Position numbers and translations under genes: made by a program. This document shows positions 11,090-23,499 of a stretch of 64,000 nt of DNA, one piece after another. How positions within the stretch are numbered: the first letter of the stretch is position 1; each line of letters begins with the position of its first letter. The notes under the pieces were generated by a model. The model ran no database searches, was not told where the DNA came from, and worked only from the letters and a program-made list of their open reading frames with translations. Origin of the DNA: Dicaeum eximium (lineage: Eukaryota > Chordata > Aves > Passeriformes > Dicaeidae); the NCBI GenBank assembly GCA_013396995.1, contig VWZP01008545.1, positions 434,001 to 498,000 on the forward strand. The letters run 5' to 3'.

Positions 11090-13855
11090 TGGCCCACGGA
11101 AGAAATCTGCTTGTTATTCAGCTCCATTATCGCTCACAGAGTAATAAGTAAAATCAAATTCCATTCCGATTCATTTGGCACTCATTCCTGTCTGGGTTTG
11201 AATAGCTTAAGTGGTCTCTACACTGCTCTGTTATCTCCATCACTGCAATTTCAGACTGTTTAAACATGCTCTGAACTTCTGGTGCCATGAAGTTGTCTGC
11301 TTTAAGCCAAATTGCTGAAAGCCCTGAGCGGCTGGCAACCACTAGAAAGGCTTCAGAATGCCCAAGATACTATAAAATCACCATGGCCTCTCTTTGGAAA
11401 TGCAGGCCTGCTTAGAACTGTCTCCAGTTTCTATACCTCACCTGAATGATGCAGTGTTAGGAAGGATTATAATTTTCATTAACAGAAGGAACACACACAG
11501 ACCTAAACGGCTGGTCACCAAGCTGTGCTCTGAATAAATATGCATTAAAAGCTTTTACTGGATATAAATTGCTTTTGATTTTTTAAAATATATTATGACA
11601 GATTTATAACATATTGAATACTCTGGTTTTTGAGGCACAAATCAGTAAGTCTACAGTGAAAGTTATAAATAGGTGAGTATGGTGAATTCCATATCAACAT
11701 ATAACCAAATAGATAGGGACTAGCAGAAGTTCAATAAAGTAATTTTAAACCTTCCACATAAGTTAAATGGTTTTATTTTATAGATATTTAGTATATGATC
11801 TTTAACTTTCAGCCTTTAATGAAATGGGTGAAAAATTATTTAAGAAATTACATGGGGAAAATGCAGTTAAATATGTGAGGAAAATTATAATTGGTTAAAG
11901 ATGACTGCAGTGCCCACAAAAGTTGACTGCAATAAATTGCTGGTGCAGCTGGAGCTGTGAGTGAGGCAAAGGCTGCCCCTGACCAAATGGGAGCTGCTCA
12001 CAGTTGTGTCATTTGTCTGCTTGTCTGTAGGAGAGCTCCAGCCTGGCATCACAGCACTGAGCAGCACAAAGCCCAGTGCCACAGCAATGTGCTAAAGACT
12101 CAGAGGGTGAGTGACCCCTCCTGAAAATCCATATACATCATTAAGCTGCACTTCTTCAGGGAAGGGAAGAGCCAGACAACAGCTCTGTTATCACTGGCCC
12201 TACTACATATCCAGAGACTCAACCAGCCATGAGCTCAGAACATCTTACCTTTACGAACAGCAGTCAATATGGATTTAAAGTTGAACTCTTGAATTCAACT
12301 AAATGTAGTTAAAACATTTACAGTAAATATAGTCTTTATTTCTAAAGAAGGGCTTCAGAGCTGGCCTCTCTCTGGTCTTCTGTTCATGCCCTCTTATAAC
12401 TTCTACATCCTAAATCCTGGTATTAAGATCCTTAAATTACCTCAGGATGAAGACTCCTAAGACCTTATGTACCTTGGGCGCAGTTTTTCCACTCGTGGGA
12501 TTGTTGGAGATGCAGGTTTCTACAGAAAATATGTCACCCAGTGAAACAAGGTGGAGGAGAAAACTAAACTTTGAAGAAAGCTTTTCAAAATCAAAGCTTC
12601 ACAAAAATGTCGTAGTGCATACAAACTAATCACCATCCTTTCACTTTTCTCCCTTCCCGAGCCATCCTTCCATAAACTGTGTCCTGCTCACACTGGTCAC
12701 AGGAGCATGTCAGTGAGGCTGCAGGCTTCTGCCTCTGCAAACAAAGACTACTGAAAATTTCTTGTGTTCATCCATCCATAAAAAGTCACACACACTTTTC
12801 TGTTTAAAGCACAATATTCCAGACAGCATAATGCTCTGTAAAATAACACGAAAAGCACAACTCTACAAATGAGACCAAGCTCCTCAGCTCCTGAGAAATG
12901 GCCTGAACAGCTTCAGAGAAACCAACAGTGTGTTTGCACAACACAGATTTCTCTCTTGCTTTGTATTACAGCATCCTGAGGAGAAAGCCTGATCTTCCTT
13001 CATTACTGCTCAGCACCTGTCATTGACATGAGTACCAACTTCAAACAGCAAAGTAACAAACAACAAAAGAAATCTTTTTACAAATACATTCAACAGTATA
13101 CATTTTTAATTGCCATTACCCCATTTAAGTTCTTAAACTTTAAAGCAGATGGATATCAACACTTATCAACACACAGACATTTATGATGAATATGCAAACA
13201 ACTGCAAAAAAAAGGTCCCAAGCAAAAGTTGAACAATATAGTAAATGAAAGACAGCTTGTTGCATCTCATTTGTTTGAAGGTGGGGACGCACAGTGAGGA
13301 GGCAAGGTGATATTTTAGATTAGAAATACCTTTTGTGCAAAAGCCTTGATTTTAAACTTGCATAGTACCTGACATTGCAGGGAACTTGAAGTTCAATAAA
13401 GGAAAATGCATGCACATGGGAACATTTTCTTAATTGGACTCTTGAGCTGAAAACTCGGATGTATTTCTAGTAGATGAAATGCTTCATATTAAATGTCAAG
13501 ATGTATTGAAGAAGTGACACTTAAAATGAACTGAAGAAAGGAATAAAACGGAAGAAATTTAAGACAGCATTTATTAGCTGAAGACATTCTATGCATAGAG
13601 CAACTCACATTTTGAAACTAATTTCTGTCTATCTGGGATAATGATTGTGTGCCAGGAGTCAGGAATACAATACAAAACCAGTATCAGAGAGGAGAAGGAA
13701 ACTTCTATGGAAATAATTTGAAAACACATAACACAGCTCAGAGGAAGACTACCATCTTCAGCAGGTCTAATAAACACATATTGTGCTCCATTTCTGGTCT
13801 ATAAATACACCTTAGGCAATTTTTTTTTTTTTAATGTATCTCTAGAGCCTTATTC
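11090..13855. other. AT-rich non-coding DNA, no gene seen
   Basis: Longest open frames are about 65 codons, with no splice context. A T12 run lies near 13821-13832. I see no repeat family or structural RNA. Confidence 0.65.
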
Positions 13856-13859
13856 AAGT

Positions 13860-14360
13860 TGCAGTCAGTGTCTGATTCAAGCAGACAACCTGCAAAGCCA
13901 CAGTTGCCCTTCCCCTCCTGCCCTGTGCTCCCAGCTCTCTGCCTCCCAGCACTGCAGCACCTTTGGGTCCAGTTTGGAGTCCAGCTTTAGGCCCCCTCAG
14001 CCCCCAGCCTTTCCTCTTGCTTCCCCCTCCATTCTTCCTGATGGCTTCTGGCTCCTCTCACCCCTTGCAGAGCCCTGCACTTTCAGTCTTACCAAGAGCC
14101 TTCATTTTCTACAGTGACCCTGGAGGTCAGGTATTCTGACCTCACTTTTACATCCCTTTTAAAAATTTCTTCCAAAATTTCCATCCATTCAGAGTACCAT
14201 TATTCTTTTGCTCCAAATCTCTTTCACTCTTCAATCATTTCCTTTTCCTCATCACCTATTCCAATTCAGCTCCACCAGCTTTCTCTTTTCACCCTGTCAG
14301 ACACGTTTCACATCCATCTTTCCCAGCCCTCCCAACCTTTGTGGAATGATGGAGTTTGTC
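13860..14360. repeat. pyrimidine-rich strand-asymmetric region
   Basis: The + strand is strongly enriched in C and T for about 500 bases, most clearly at 13905-14060, which reads in runs such as cccttcccctcctgccct, and again around 14200-14330. The Ser/Phe/Leu/Pro-rich frames overlapping it (14114-14396) follow from that composition. It may be a decayed polypyrimidine repeat. I do not recognise a transposon. Confidence 0.55.
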
Positions 14361-17159
14361 CTATCACCTCTGACAAGCTGTCCTTTCATTGACTGACATA
14401 ATGGCACCATCACAGCCCCAGATCCAATTCTCCTCCTGCTCCTGCTCTCACACTGCTGCAGCAGGCGTGAGAAAGGGCGCAGATTTTGCTGGCTTCCTGT
14501 GCCTCACATTGATTCTCCTCTTTGTCAAATTTGCCCTTTACCTTTTGGAAGAGCCCAGATTGATGCTTCTGCTGTCAGCCCTCGTTACCACCACAGCTGC
14601 CTCTTTCCTGCTACCACACACACGCTCTGCTGCTCAGACTCTTACTAACACTTCCCCTGAAAAACCAACAATCTTCTCAACATGCCCTTCTTGATCACTG
14701 AATTCCCTAGCGAATCCAGAACTGCCTTTTAAAGCCTTACCAATGCCAATCTGAAAAAAAATCCTCACATTAGTAATTTGCTCACATAGCCTTAATTTCT
14801 TTGTCTTTACCGTTCTTATATCTGGTCATCAAAACTGATGCAGCTAAATAAGTAGAGGTCCTCTTTGCCAGTCCCTGATTTTTTTTTTCTTCCTATTTTG
14901 AATATATTTAGCATCTGAGGAGTGAAATTTGTCTTTTTTGTTCTTCTCAACTAAGTAGTGCTCAGGTAAGCCAAGGAATGTCAAAACTAGAACTCCTACT
15001 GTTACTTAACAAAAGACTTCGCTATTACTACAGATTTACACTCCTATTGCTGGAAATGACAAAGTGCAGAAAAATGAGTAAGGATAAAAAAAGCAAGGAA
15101 ATACAAGCTGTATTTCCAAACTGTAGGCTGCACCAAGCTCAAGGGTGGTTTTGGAGATCAGGAACCTGCAATTCCCCTGCCTGCACTGACAGTCTTCTGT
15201 CTTTTTCTCAAGTTCTCAGCCTTTTCTTCAAAGTTGCCCTCATGATTTTACATATCATTGGGTTCTGGGAACAGCATATCCCAAATATCCCTCTCCCATC
15301 TTCCTTCTCCACTCCAGTATATCATAAAGAAGATTGAAACAGGCTCAATGGTAGTTCAGGCTCACCTGAACTTCCAAACAGAGCAGCTTACTTTTATATA
15401 GAAAAATGAAGCCACAAATTACATTGATTTATTTTAAAAGTGTCCATCCCAAGCAGAGGGAAGTAAACCCACTGGCGTGTGGGGGTTAGCAACATGCAGA
15501 TCAATGCTCCCTGAGGATATTTGGACCTGTTTATACCAAACATAGGTGTATATTAATTATGTATTTGCTTGAAGGAAGCCAACTATCAGATTTCAAGGTA
15601 AAGATTTATACAATGCTCTTACATACAAAGATCCAGAAGAAAAAATTAAACTTGAAAAACTATATTCTCTCTCCTCTTCATATTAATTCTGCAGCTCCAT
15701 GCTGGAAAAACAACTGGAAATCTGGATGCTCACAGGAACTCTTTGCAGGGTTCATCACCGGACCTAGCACAAGAAGATACCTACAACAAGATTTTCAGGC
15801 TCAGTGTTCCATCTTCAAGCCAAAGTGAAATTCTTTTGCTAGAGGTGAAACTGGTTTGTACACAGGAAGACACCAAAACTTCCCATAAATGTCAGTTGTG
15901 ACATACCATATACATAATTGTAACAAGAACAGTGAATCTGCTCGGCATTAAATTCACCAAGTCACTTCTGGGTCAGTTTTGCTGTAAATTTGTGATTTCA
16001 AAAGGAATCTGCTCTCAACAGGAATGTTTACTCCCTTGAAAAACTCTCCCTTGACTACAAGCTTTAAAAAAAGATTAAGGAATTTGGAAAATACTAGGGG
16101 AAAACACTGGGTTTGTAAAACCAAGAGACTGACACTGACAAGGAAATAGAGCTCTTATTTCTCAGGACACAGGTATCAAAGTCAGTCTGAAAATGAAAGA
16201 ATTCTCTCAAATACTAACTAGCCAGGATCATGTAGCACCTTAGTGAAATAATTTAATTTTGTGTTTAACAGCTTTTATCACTGCCAGAGCATACTGGGAC
16301 CACAAAACAACTTTGCTCTTGGGAGAATTCCCTACAGCTGGCTGCTCTGAGGCTGCTGGCAGAGCCACATGGAATCCAGCCCATCCACAGGAAAGAGATC
16401 TGAGGTGGGATACAGCTCTGAACCTGGCTGGGGTGGCAATCCAACTCTGCTGTAGAAAGCACTCATCTCTTTCTCTAACTTTATTTAAATATCCTGGTTT
16501 AAAACTCTTTTTTTTTGTTTTTAATCCAATAAATTTTATAGTTCTTTCCAAGAACAACTTTTTTTCCTAACTTGCAATAAATACTGATCACTGTTTTTTA
16601 TTCTAAGCTTAACAATATTTAAATCAGAAATAATTAAAAATCTGATACATGAAGTTACAATTTTAATTGCAGTAACATTTCACTTCTAAGCTGATTATTT
16701 CCCAAAAGCCACCCGTGTAAGTATAAAAAGTGCTCTTATTCCATACTTTTATAAAAAATTAATAATTTTTAAAAATCTGTACTTTAAGTGGAAAGTTAAG
16801 CATAATCAGTCTATACCCATGGCAAGCCACTGACTGTGCTTTGCCCATGATGTTGTGTGTGCTATGAAGAGACGTGACATGAGGAAGAAGTTTTTTTGCA
16901 ATTTCAGAGGCTGAGGATTCCTCCTATACCATTGGCATCACAGGGATTTCTGGACTTTGATGCGGAGACCTTGTTTGGCTGTTTCTTCAAAAGCAAAAGG
17001 CTCACAGTCCTTTTCCTCTTCCCTTGCACACGGCTCAGAGCCTTGTGTGAGGAAAAAACCTAATTAGGTCCTTCTGCAACACTTTCTAATTGAGATCTTT
17101 TCTGAGATGATCCTTGAGACTCCCAATCACATTTCATTCCTATTTATCAGTAACATGTT

Positions 17160-17188
17160 TGCTAATGCATTACATGGCACCATTAGCA
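17160..17188. repeat. 8-bp inverted repeat around TAATG sites
   Basis: tgctaatg (17160-17167) and its exact reverse complement cattagca (17181-17188) are separated by 13 bp. Each arm contains a TAAT homeodomain-type core, so the arrangement could bind a dimer. It may also be chance. Confidence 0.5.
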
Positions 17189-17600
17189 TCTATGTATTCT
17201 GAGATTAGTCAGTGTTTCCATTAGGGAATTATAACTCATCCTTACAATTTGATTCCAGACAGAATTGTAGCTTTCAGCATCAGAGCCCAGAGTGATTTAA
17301 ATAATGGAATTGGGCTATAAAATCTGTTTAGTTTCCTGTGTATATTTTATATTTGAAGCGAAATGCAAAAATGTTGAAAGATTTAAAATGGGGCTATTGC
17401 AAAGCACATTCAGGATGCAGTTTTACTGATATCAAAGATTTCTGCTTTTGTGCATTTATCTTTTTTTTAAAATAATGGTATTCTTATGTTGAGCATTCTA
17501 CAAATACCCTTCTCAAAATGAAATTTCACAAGAATACTTACAATATGGGCTTGCACATCCATCTATCACTATACAGATAACTAATGCCATTACATGGTGA

Positions 17601-17648
17601 TAAAAGAATATTTTGATAAAATGGATGGTTGGTAAAAGAATATTTTGA
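17601..17648. repeat. 16-bp direct repeat, 32-bp period
   Basis: taaaagaatattttga occurs at 17601-17616 and again, identical, at 17633-17648. The intervening 16 bp (taaaatggatggttgg) are different. It looks like a local duplication. Confidence 0.75.
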
Positions 17649-18153
17649 ACATTTAATGGCTGTGAAATTCTGAAGAATTTATAAGGAGCTCTGATATTTT
17701 TCAGTCAACAGAACTAAACCATCACATTGCATCAAAGACAGCATTTTACATTCAGGAAACATTTTTTTACAGAAAAAAGATGAGAGTGCCAGGAAACTCA
17801 TTTAATAAATGAACAGCAATCTTTGACTGAGGTTTTCCAAATTGTGTGCTTAAATACAGGTTTTAAATGCCCAGATGTACATCATTCTTTCTACACATGA
17901 TGGGAAAGGATTGACACTTGGAGTCTCAGGGAGAATCCCAGATGTTTCTGCCGCTCTTTTCAGTAAATGTTGGTAACCATGGATAAACTCTCCTTTCATT
18001 TATAATTAACTCTGATTATATGACCTACTTAAAACAATGTATGTAACACACCCCTTCCCAATTGGGTTTATTCCCTTTATTCTGACTTCAACCAAGTTTT
18101 CCAAAATTATTAGTTTATTACATCATTGAACTCATCAAATTTCATATATGTGT

Positions 18154-18650
18154 CATGGAATCACAGAGTCCGCAAGGGCCTCCAGAAGTCATTTAGTCCA
18201 ACCTCATGTTCCAAGCAGAGCCCCTTAGATGCTCTGGGATGCATCCAGGCAATTGAATCCTCAAGAGTTCATCTCACCACCAACACCTCTGTGAAAAGCA
18301 TCTTCTACTACCTGCTGCCCCTCATACTGACAATATTTTTTTTTTTTAATCTAATCAGAATTTCCTACCTCCAGTGCCTTTTTTCCCTACCACTGAGCAC
18401 TTCTGGGAAGATCCTGCCTCTATGCTCTCTAGACTGCGCTGTCAGGGAGTTGAAAACAGAGATTTTTCCTCCCTTATGTTCTGAAAGCTGACCAAGGCTC
18501 TCCCTAAGGATTGCCTCTTTCAGATCCCTGACTGCACTGATAACCCTCAGCTGGGCTCACTCACTCATATCAAAGCCCTGCTTGCACTGGGCAGCCCAAA
18601 ACTGGACACAGGCCAATGGGACTCCCAATGGGAGTCATGGCCTACATGTG
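18154..18650 (-). mobile_element. old CR1 LINE fragment, 3' part
   Basis: On the + strand it begins with catggaatcacagag and continues with a variant of the CR1 wording 'agtcatctagtccaacctc' (at 18188-18208). It ends near 18592-18612 with gcagcccaaaactggacaca, a familiar internal CR1 phrase. Read this way the sequence is the reverse complement of the CR1 3' end, so the element lies on the minus strand. It is 5'-truncated, much diverged and carries an internal T12 run (18337-18348). No reverse-transcriptase frame survives. The 121-codon + frame at 18126-18491 is inside this repeat and is not a gene. Confidence 0.8.
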
Positions 18651-18659
18651 GAAAAAATG

Positions 18660-21080
18660 CTACAGTGAGTTCACTTTTCTTTTTACAGATTTACTGTACT
18701 ATATTTCTAATGTACTATTTTAAATTTATGCTTATATTTACAATATGTATAGTATTTTTTTTAACTAGAGCTTGTATTATGATTTGCTAAATGCAACACA
18801 TTGATTAAAACAGTTAAATATTTGCTATACACCCCCATTTAGCAAGCAAAATGATTGAAGTGTCTTTCAAGGGGAAGTAAATATGGCATTCTTACTACTA
18901 AACAATTTTAATTTAGCATTCAAAACTCTTATGCTTTAACTTTAGAAAGCAGCACTAAAGAACAAATGTCCACTGAACTAGTCAAGAGAAGAAAAAAAAT
19001 TAGACAAAAAAAGAGTTGCTAATGTTACAGTTTGGAAAGTCACAACATTTAATTCGTTTAGATTTCCAAAACCCTGCTACTCATTTGCCTTACAGAGCTA
19101 ATCCTGTTATAAAATTTATGATGTTTTATAAGGACATTCAGGTTCCAGGAGTCCTGCACAAATAACAAAGCTGCAGAGACAGAAATTATTACCGAAGTAC
19201 CGCGACGATTATCACATCTGAACACAAAGATGACAATCACATTATGCTGCAGGGATTACTCTTCAGCACAGGATGAGAAAGTCCCCAAGACTATTATGAC
19301 AAAGCAAAGGATGAGATGCAAACATGAAAAGATGTGTTATTTCTGTTTGACAAAAGTAGGAGACAGGACGCCAAGCACTGAAATAAATTGCCTGAGGCAA
19401 CATGTGAAGATACACGTGCTGAAACCAAATCTTCTGAAGCCCAGACTTATATTTTATGGTCATCCAAGAGCTCTGGTTTCAGTTTCTGTGCATTAATCCA
19501 CCCTCTGAATGCCATGGTGGTTCTTCCACTTAATCAAATGAGAACCTGGACTGACTTTACAGCATGAGGGCTGTACTTATGAACTGGCAGCTCTCTCCTG
19601 CACCCACAGAACATGGCAAGCACCAGTGGGGAGGGGTCCTAGGAGAAGCTGGGGCATGTGGAAGGTGCACCAGGTGAAGAAGGACATGGCACAGCATTCC
19701 TGGGTCTGGGAATGTGGAAAGGATCTTTCCTGGGGCTGCACCAACAGGGAGACAGAGCCACCCACCTCCAAACAACAAATTGCTTCTCAGCCTCACCTGG
19801 GCCCTGTTCCCTCCTGCTGTGCCACTGCCTATCCCTCTTCCTGAGCCACCCATCCAACACCCTGACCACCACAAAACCAGATGAAATATCTTCTCTCCTA
19901 ACCTTCTACCAACTGACTGCCCAGTGAACCCACTCCCTTCTCCAGAAGTGCCAAGAATATGGTTTCGTTCCCTTCAAACATCTTTCTAAATCTCTCTAGA
20001 GGTGCTGTTAACTATACAATATATGTACACTTATATAAACATACACACATGAAGCCTACAGCACATATAACAAGCAATACATTTGGTACATGTAGAAAAA
20101 AAAGGCTATAGGAATATTAATTCTAGCCTGTGCTATTAAAAATACCCTTCAGATATTCTACTATGGCATAGCATTGTCAAACAAAAAACTCATAGATCCT
20201 CCTTTCAGTGTGTTCCAGAACTTTACATGTTCCATAGTATACCTTTCTATATCCTGAAACTAAGAAGAGATAAAGTAAAACCTATTACAACAGAATGATT
20301 CCTTTTTTAATATTTATAGTGAGAAGGATGGAAAAGTAAAAAAAAAAAAAAAAACAAAAAACAAAACAACCACAGACACAGATTTCAAACTGAGTAGGCA
20401 CAGAAGTAGTTTCTATTTATACTTCAATGTCATATTACAGAAGTTAGGTAGATGCAGAAGGAAGCCCTGCAGACCACTTTTGTACCAAGTATGAAAGGAG
20501 AGGTAAAAAAAAAATGCAATGAACAAAAGCAGCATGATGATACCCATTAGTGCATCTGCTGTTCCACTGCTGCACGTGCCATGTGGCCAAGCTCAGACAC
20601 AAAAACCTGTAAAGCATTCAGTGGGATTCCACTGGCCACAAATTGGACCCCTAATCTGGCATGTCTTTGAAACTAAAGCTATTATTACACCCCAATTGTC
20701 AGATATTATTATTTGAGTGTTGCAGTTAAGTCACAAAATCAGCCTTCATCTACTGTTCTCGTCATGGCCTTGGCACCACACACAATCACAACTCTTACTC
20801 ATTTCAGTAACAGCAGTGGTTGTAAAATACTGAAAGACATCATGTAATTGATTTTAAGCTGATTAAAGGGAGAATACAGCATGACTTCGTTCCTTGTTTT
20901 ATCTTCTCTTTGTGTTTCTATTTCAACACAAGTGGAGAAAATATAATATTTTCTCTACCCACAGTAATGAAATATTTCTACTCTGTGGAAAAAATGAGTA
21001 CAATGTTTGCATTAGATAGAGCGTTATTTTCACTCATAAATGGATTTAATTTCACCAAGTGATTTGTTAAATTTTTAAAC
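18660..21080. other. AT-rich non-coding DNA with one GC-richer patch
   Basis: A GC-richer patch at about 19580-19900 is open in several frames on both strands (60-105 codons). That argues for composition rather than a gene. The remainder is AT-rich and holds the A/C tract listed at 20338. No gene is supported. Confidence 0.6.
20338..20374. repeat. A17 run and A/C-only tract
   Basis: A17 (20338-20354) is followed by caaaaaacaaaacaaccaca with no G or T. It could be the A-rich tail of a retroposed copy, but no body sequence was recognised upstream. It also matches the other A/C tracts in this window. Confidence 0.85.
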
Positions 21081-21244
21081 CTGGAGGAGGCTTGTTGCCA
21101 TTCAAAAACTGCATCACACAAGGCAGCATCTCTTTTTTTATGATTGATTCAATGGCCTGGAACACAATCGCTTTTCCAAAAGCCGATGCTGTGTCAGGAG
21201 CTGGAGCATCCAGTGGGATTGCAAACGTGCTGTGATGGGCAGAG
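21081..21244 (-). other. candidate protein-coding exon, unidentified
   Basis: Read on the minus strand, a long CT-rich tract (about 21247-21280) ends in cag at 21245-21247 as a 3' splice site. It is followed by 164 bp of open frame and then CCTCCTCCAG/GTTTAA as a 5' splice site (exon end 21081). A second AG would start the exon at 21229. The codons look coding (GCT CCA GCT CCT GAC ACA GCA; GAG ATG CTG CCT TGT GTG ATG CAG). The peptide runs from STFAIPLDAPAPD to a C-terminal QFLNGNKPPP, about 54 residues. The open frame continues upstream as a poly-Leu stretch that would mimic a signal peptide. I read that as the translated polypyrimidine tract, but a secreted-protein first exon (ATG at 21336) is possible. 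I do not recognise the protein family. Confidence 0.4.
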
Positions 21245-21789
21245 CTGGGCAGAGAGAGTAGGAGAAGCAATAGCAGAACATGGCAAATAAAATGCAAGTA
21301 CTTTTTTTTTCCCCCCTCATTAATAATGTTATACATAAAGGAATAGTGTCAATCTTGTTTCTCATTTGAGGAATATAGGTTGCCTCACCTTTGACAGTGT
21401 TAAACACCATCTCAGTCTTTCCAATTAACATTATGATAGCAGTTATCAAGAACTACTTTGGGTACAAACAAAATAAGAATTGGACGAGAGGTACCAGCAA
21501 TTAACGAAGTAAAATTCCATATATAAAAGAAAAATTTGAACTGTGATTATATTAGTAAAGACAATTGCTTATCAGTGTCTATGACAGATGTTTAAAGTGG
21601 ATTTTACACAGTAAACCAGTAATAGATATTGTAATTATTGGGTAAAAATTGCTTTATCAATTATATTCCCAGATGTTTGAAGCATGTGTATATGATGCAT
21701 AGCAAGATATTGCTGATGCTGAAAGCAAAGCAGATTCTACAAGGAGATCCCCGGAGAGTGAAGAGTAGGCACATCCAAATATGCTTTTA

Positions 21790-21812
21790 CTCCACTTACA
21801 AATGAAGTGGAG
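21790..21812. repeat. perfect 8-bp hairpin
   Basis: ctccactt (21790-21797), a 7-nt loop acaaatg, then the exact reverse complement aagtggag (21805-21812). It is short and may be chance. Confidence 0.65.
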
Positions 21813-22097
21813 AGATGAGACCTCTCATAATTCCAGCTAAATTACAGACAAAATGACCCTGAAATATTCTGCTAGATGGTAGAGTCCCCTCATTTCAGAG
21901 ACAAGGTGAACAAACCTCGCCTCTGAAGAACTGAACCGAAGAACCGCCAAAGAACTGAAAATGCAAATCCTTCCTGTCCCATGTGCTGACCTAATGCCAC
22001 GTACAGCATGTGACACCAACACCCAGGGTTTTTTTGGTGACACCTTCTTGTTTGGGCCCTCCCTACTTTTTACCTCAGTTGCCCCTTCCTCAAAGGT

Positions 22098-22132
22098 AGT
22101 GAGAATTAATTACACAGTGAGAATTAATTACA
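22098..22132. repeat. 18-bp tandem duplication
   Basis: agtgagaattaattacac (22098-22115) is followed directly by agtgagaattaattaca. Each copy contains a TAATTA homeodomain-type core. Confidence 0.85.
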
Positions 22133-23190
22133 TACTAGCTGAAGACAGCCCAGAACATAGAAATAAGCATTAGGTAAGAATACATCAAAAATATTGGTTA
22201 TAAATCATGTAGTAGTCTCTGCAGAGCACTGAGCAGTATTGAAACATGAGTCTGTTTAGAACCAGAGGAATAAAAGGGTTTGTTCAGGCAAGTGTGTGTT
22301 ACCTTCTTTTAGGCAAAACTCTTTAGTGAACTGAACGCTCAGTACGTATTTGGATTTTTGGTCAAGAGGGACTGGTACAACAGGCCTGTACAGGCCAGGA
22401 CAGTGACTTCACAATTTGGTACACCCACCAGAGAATTCAAAAGATTAAGAACACCTGCAGGATTTCTAAGTGACTTCCTATGTTTGGCTCAACTGGCTTA
22501 CAATGAAGATAAAACCAACAGAAGTTATTAGTTTTGTTTGCATTCGAGTTGATAAACAAAATTTCTATTTGTCTTTGAATAAATCATACATCATGAATTA
22601 TGAAATTATACAACGTTGGAATGATGAAAACCATTGATTTCTGTCTCTGCCTAAGGGCAGACAGAAAGAACAGAAAAATGAGATTTATAGCGTATTCACT
22701 AGGAACACTTCAAAAACTATGTACATTTTTCCTGTGAGAGCAGATCAATACAATAATTTTATTTTTAAGCTAAGACATGGGTAGAGCAAGGACAGCTTTA
22801 TCTCTTATCTGTCTCGTCTCACACATATGCAATGATATTCACATAATGTCTACACCAGCAAGACACAGTTTTTGAAAATATAACACTTCACTGAGCTCCT
22901 GGCAGCACAGATCACATTTCTGCACTACATCTTGCACTTAGCACAAGCATCCTGGGGTGAAGTGACATTTGCCTTCTTCACTCTACAAAAGAAAATGCTA
23001 CTTTACCTCAAACAATTAACAGCATGTTGTGAAGGACTGATTGAAAAACATACATTTTCAATTTTATACGCAATATGGAATAAGATGGAAAAGTACTTCT
23101 AAAAGCGTCTAAGCTCTTCCCTAGGGGGAAAAGGTGCATCCAAATCAATGTGTTGGGGATTTTTGGCATGGTTTTTTAAATGGCTAATAA

Positions 23191-23493
23191 ACAGGCCTGC
23201 AGGAGAGCCTGCCAGTAGGTCTGTCTGTGCCCAGTCCTGGGGAACACATCCCCCTGAGCATCATCACACTGATAGTGGACATCACATTCAAACATCCCCC
23301 CCCTGGGATTTGACAGGCTTCAGTGGGGAAACATGAAGCATTAAGGCTAATATGGCATGAATTTGAGCTGCACATGGTCAGTGTCTCAGGAGAGGCACGA
23401 GAAGAAGCTGCCAACTTCCCCGCTGGGCAGAAGGACGTGTCTAATCTTATTGATAATGCTCCTGCAGCCATCACAGCCTCGGGACAGGATTGA
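23191..23493 (+). pseudogene. coding-like segment with one in-frame stop
   Basis: The frame opens after tandem stops at 23185-23190 and runs to TGA at 23491-23493, broken only by TGA at 23311-23313. Both halves use coding-like codons. The first encodes a hydrophobic stretch (HIPLSIITLIVDITF, a possible membrane segment). The second encodes a charged, helix-like stretch (EFELHMVSVSGEAREEAA). The stop is directly followed by CAG at 23314-23316 and then GCT. A splice acceptor ending at 23316 would therefore remove it and leave a 59-codon terminal exon in phase. Alternatively the segment is a pseudogene in which CGA has decayed to TGA. No AATAAA was noticed close downstream. The antisense strand is also open for 96 codons, but with poorer codons. 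The family is not recognised. Confidence 0.3.
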
Positions 23494-23499
23494 GCCAGA

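Larger units (their letters stand above)
14400..18150. other. AT-rich non-coding DNA, no gene seen
   Basis: Open frames reach 119 codons (14978-15337, +) without codon bias or splice sites. At 16259-16570 the two strands are open at the same time for about 100 codons, which is typical of chance frames. The part from 16.8 to 17.6 kb is rich in ATTA/TAAT-type motifs and includes an inverted repeat (17160-17188) and a spaced direct repeat (17601-17648). Confidence 0.6.
21250..23190. other. AT-rich non-coding DNA, no gene seen
   Basis: It contains a short hairpin (21790-21812) and an 18-bp tandem duplication (22098-22132), listed separately. It also holds an octamer motif at 21961-21968. Open frames are 70 codons or shorter, apart from a 103-codon minus-strand frame (21138-21449) that overlaps the candidate exon in another phase. 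Confidence 0.6.

Noticed and set aside
18126..18491. 121-codon + frame as a gene
   Set aside because: It lies within the minus-strand CR1 relic and reads its antisense strand.
19557..19927. Overlapping 60-105 codon frames on both strands
   Set aside because: Simultaneous openness of several frames on both strands reflects the GC-richer, stop-poor composition of the patch, not a gene.
21067..21336. Minus-strand 89-codon frame as a complete secreted peptide gene with a poly-Leu signal peptide
   Set aside because: The Leu run is encoded by a CT-rich tract that also makes an excellent 3' splice site, and the coding-like part ends at a donor. The exon reading was preferred, though the alternative is noted.
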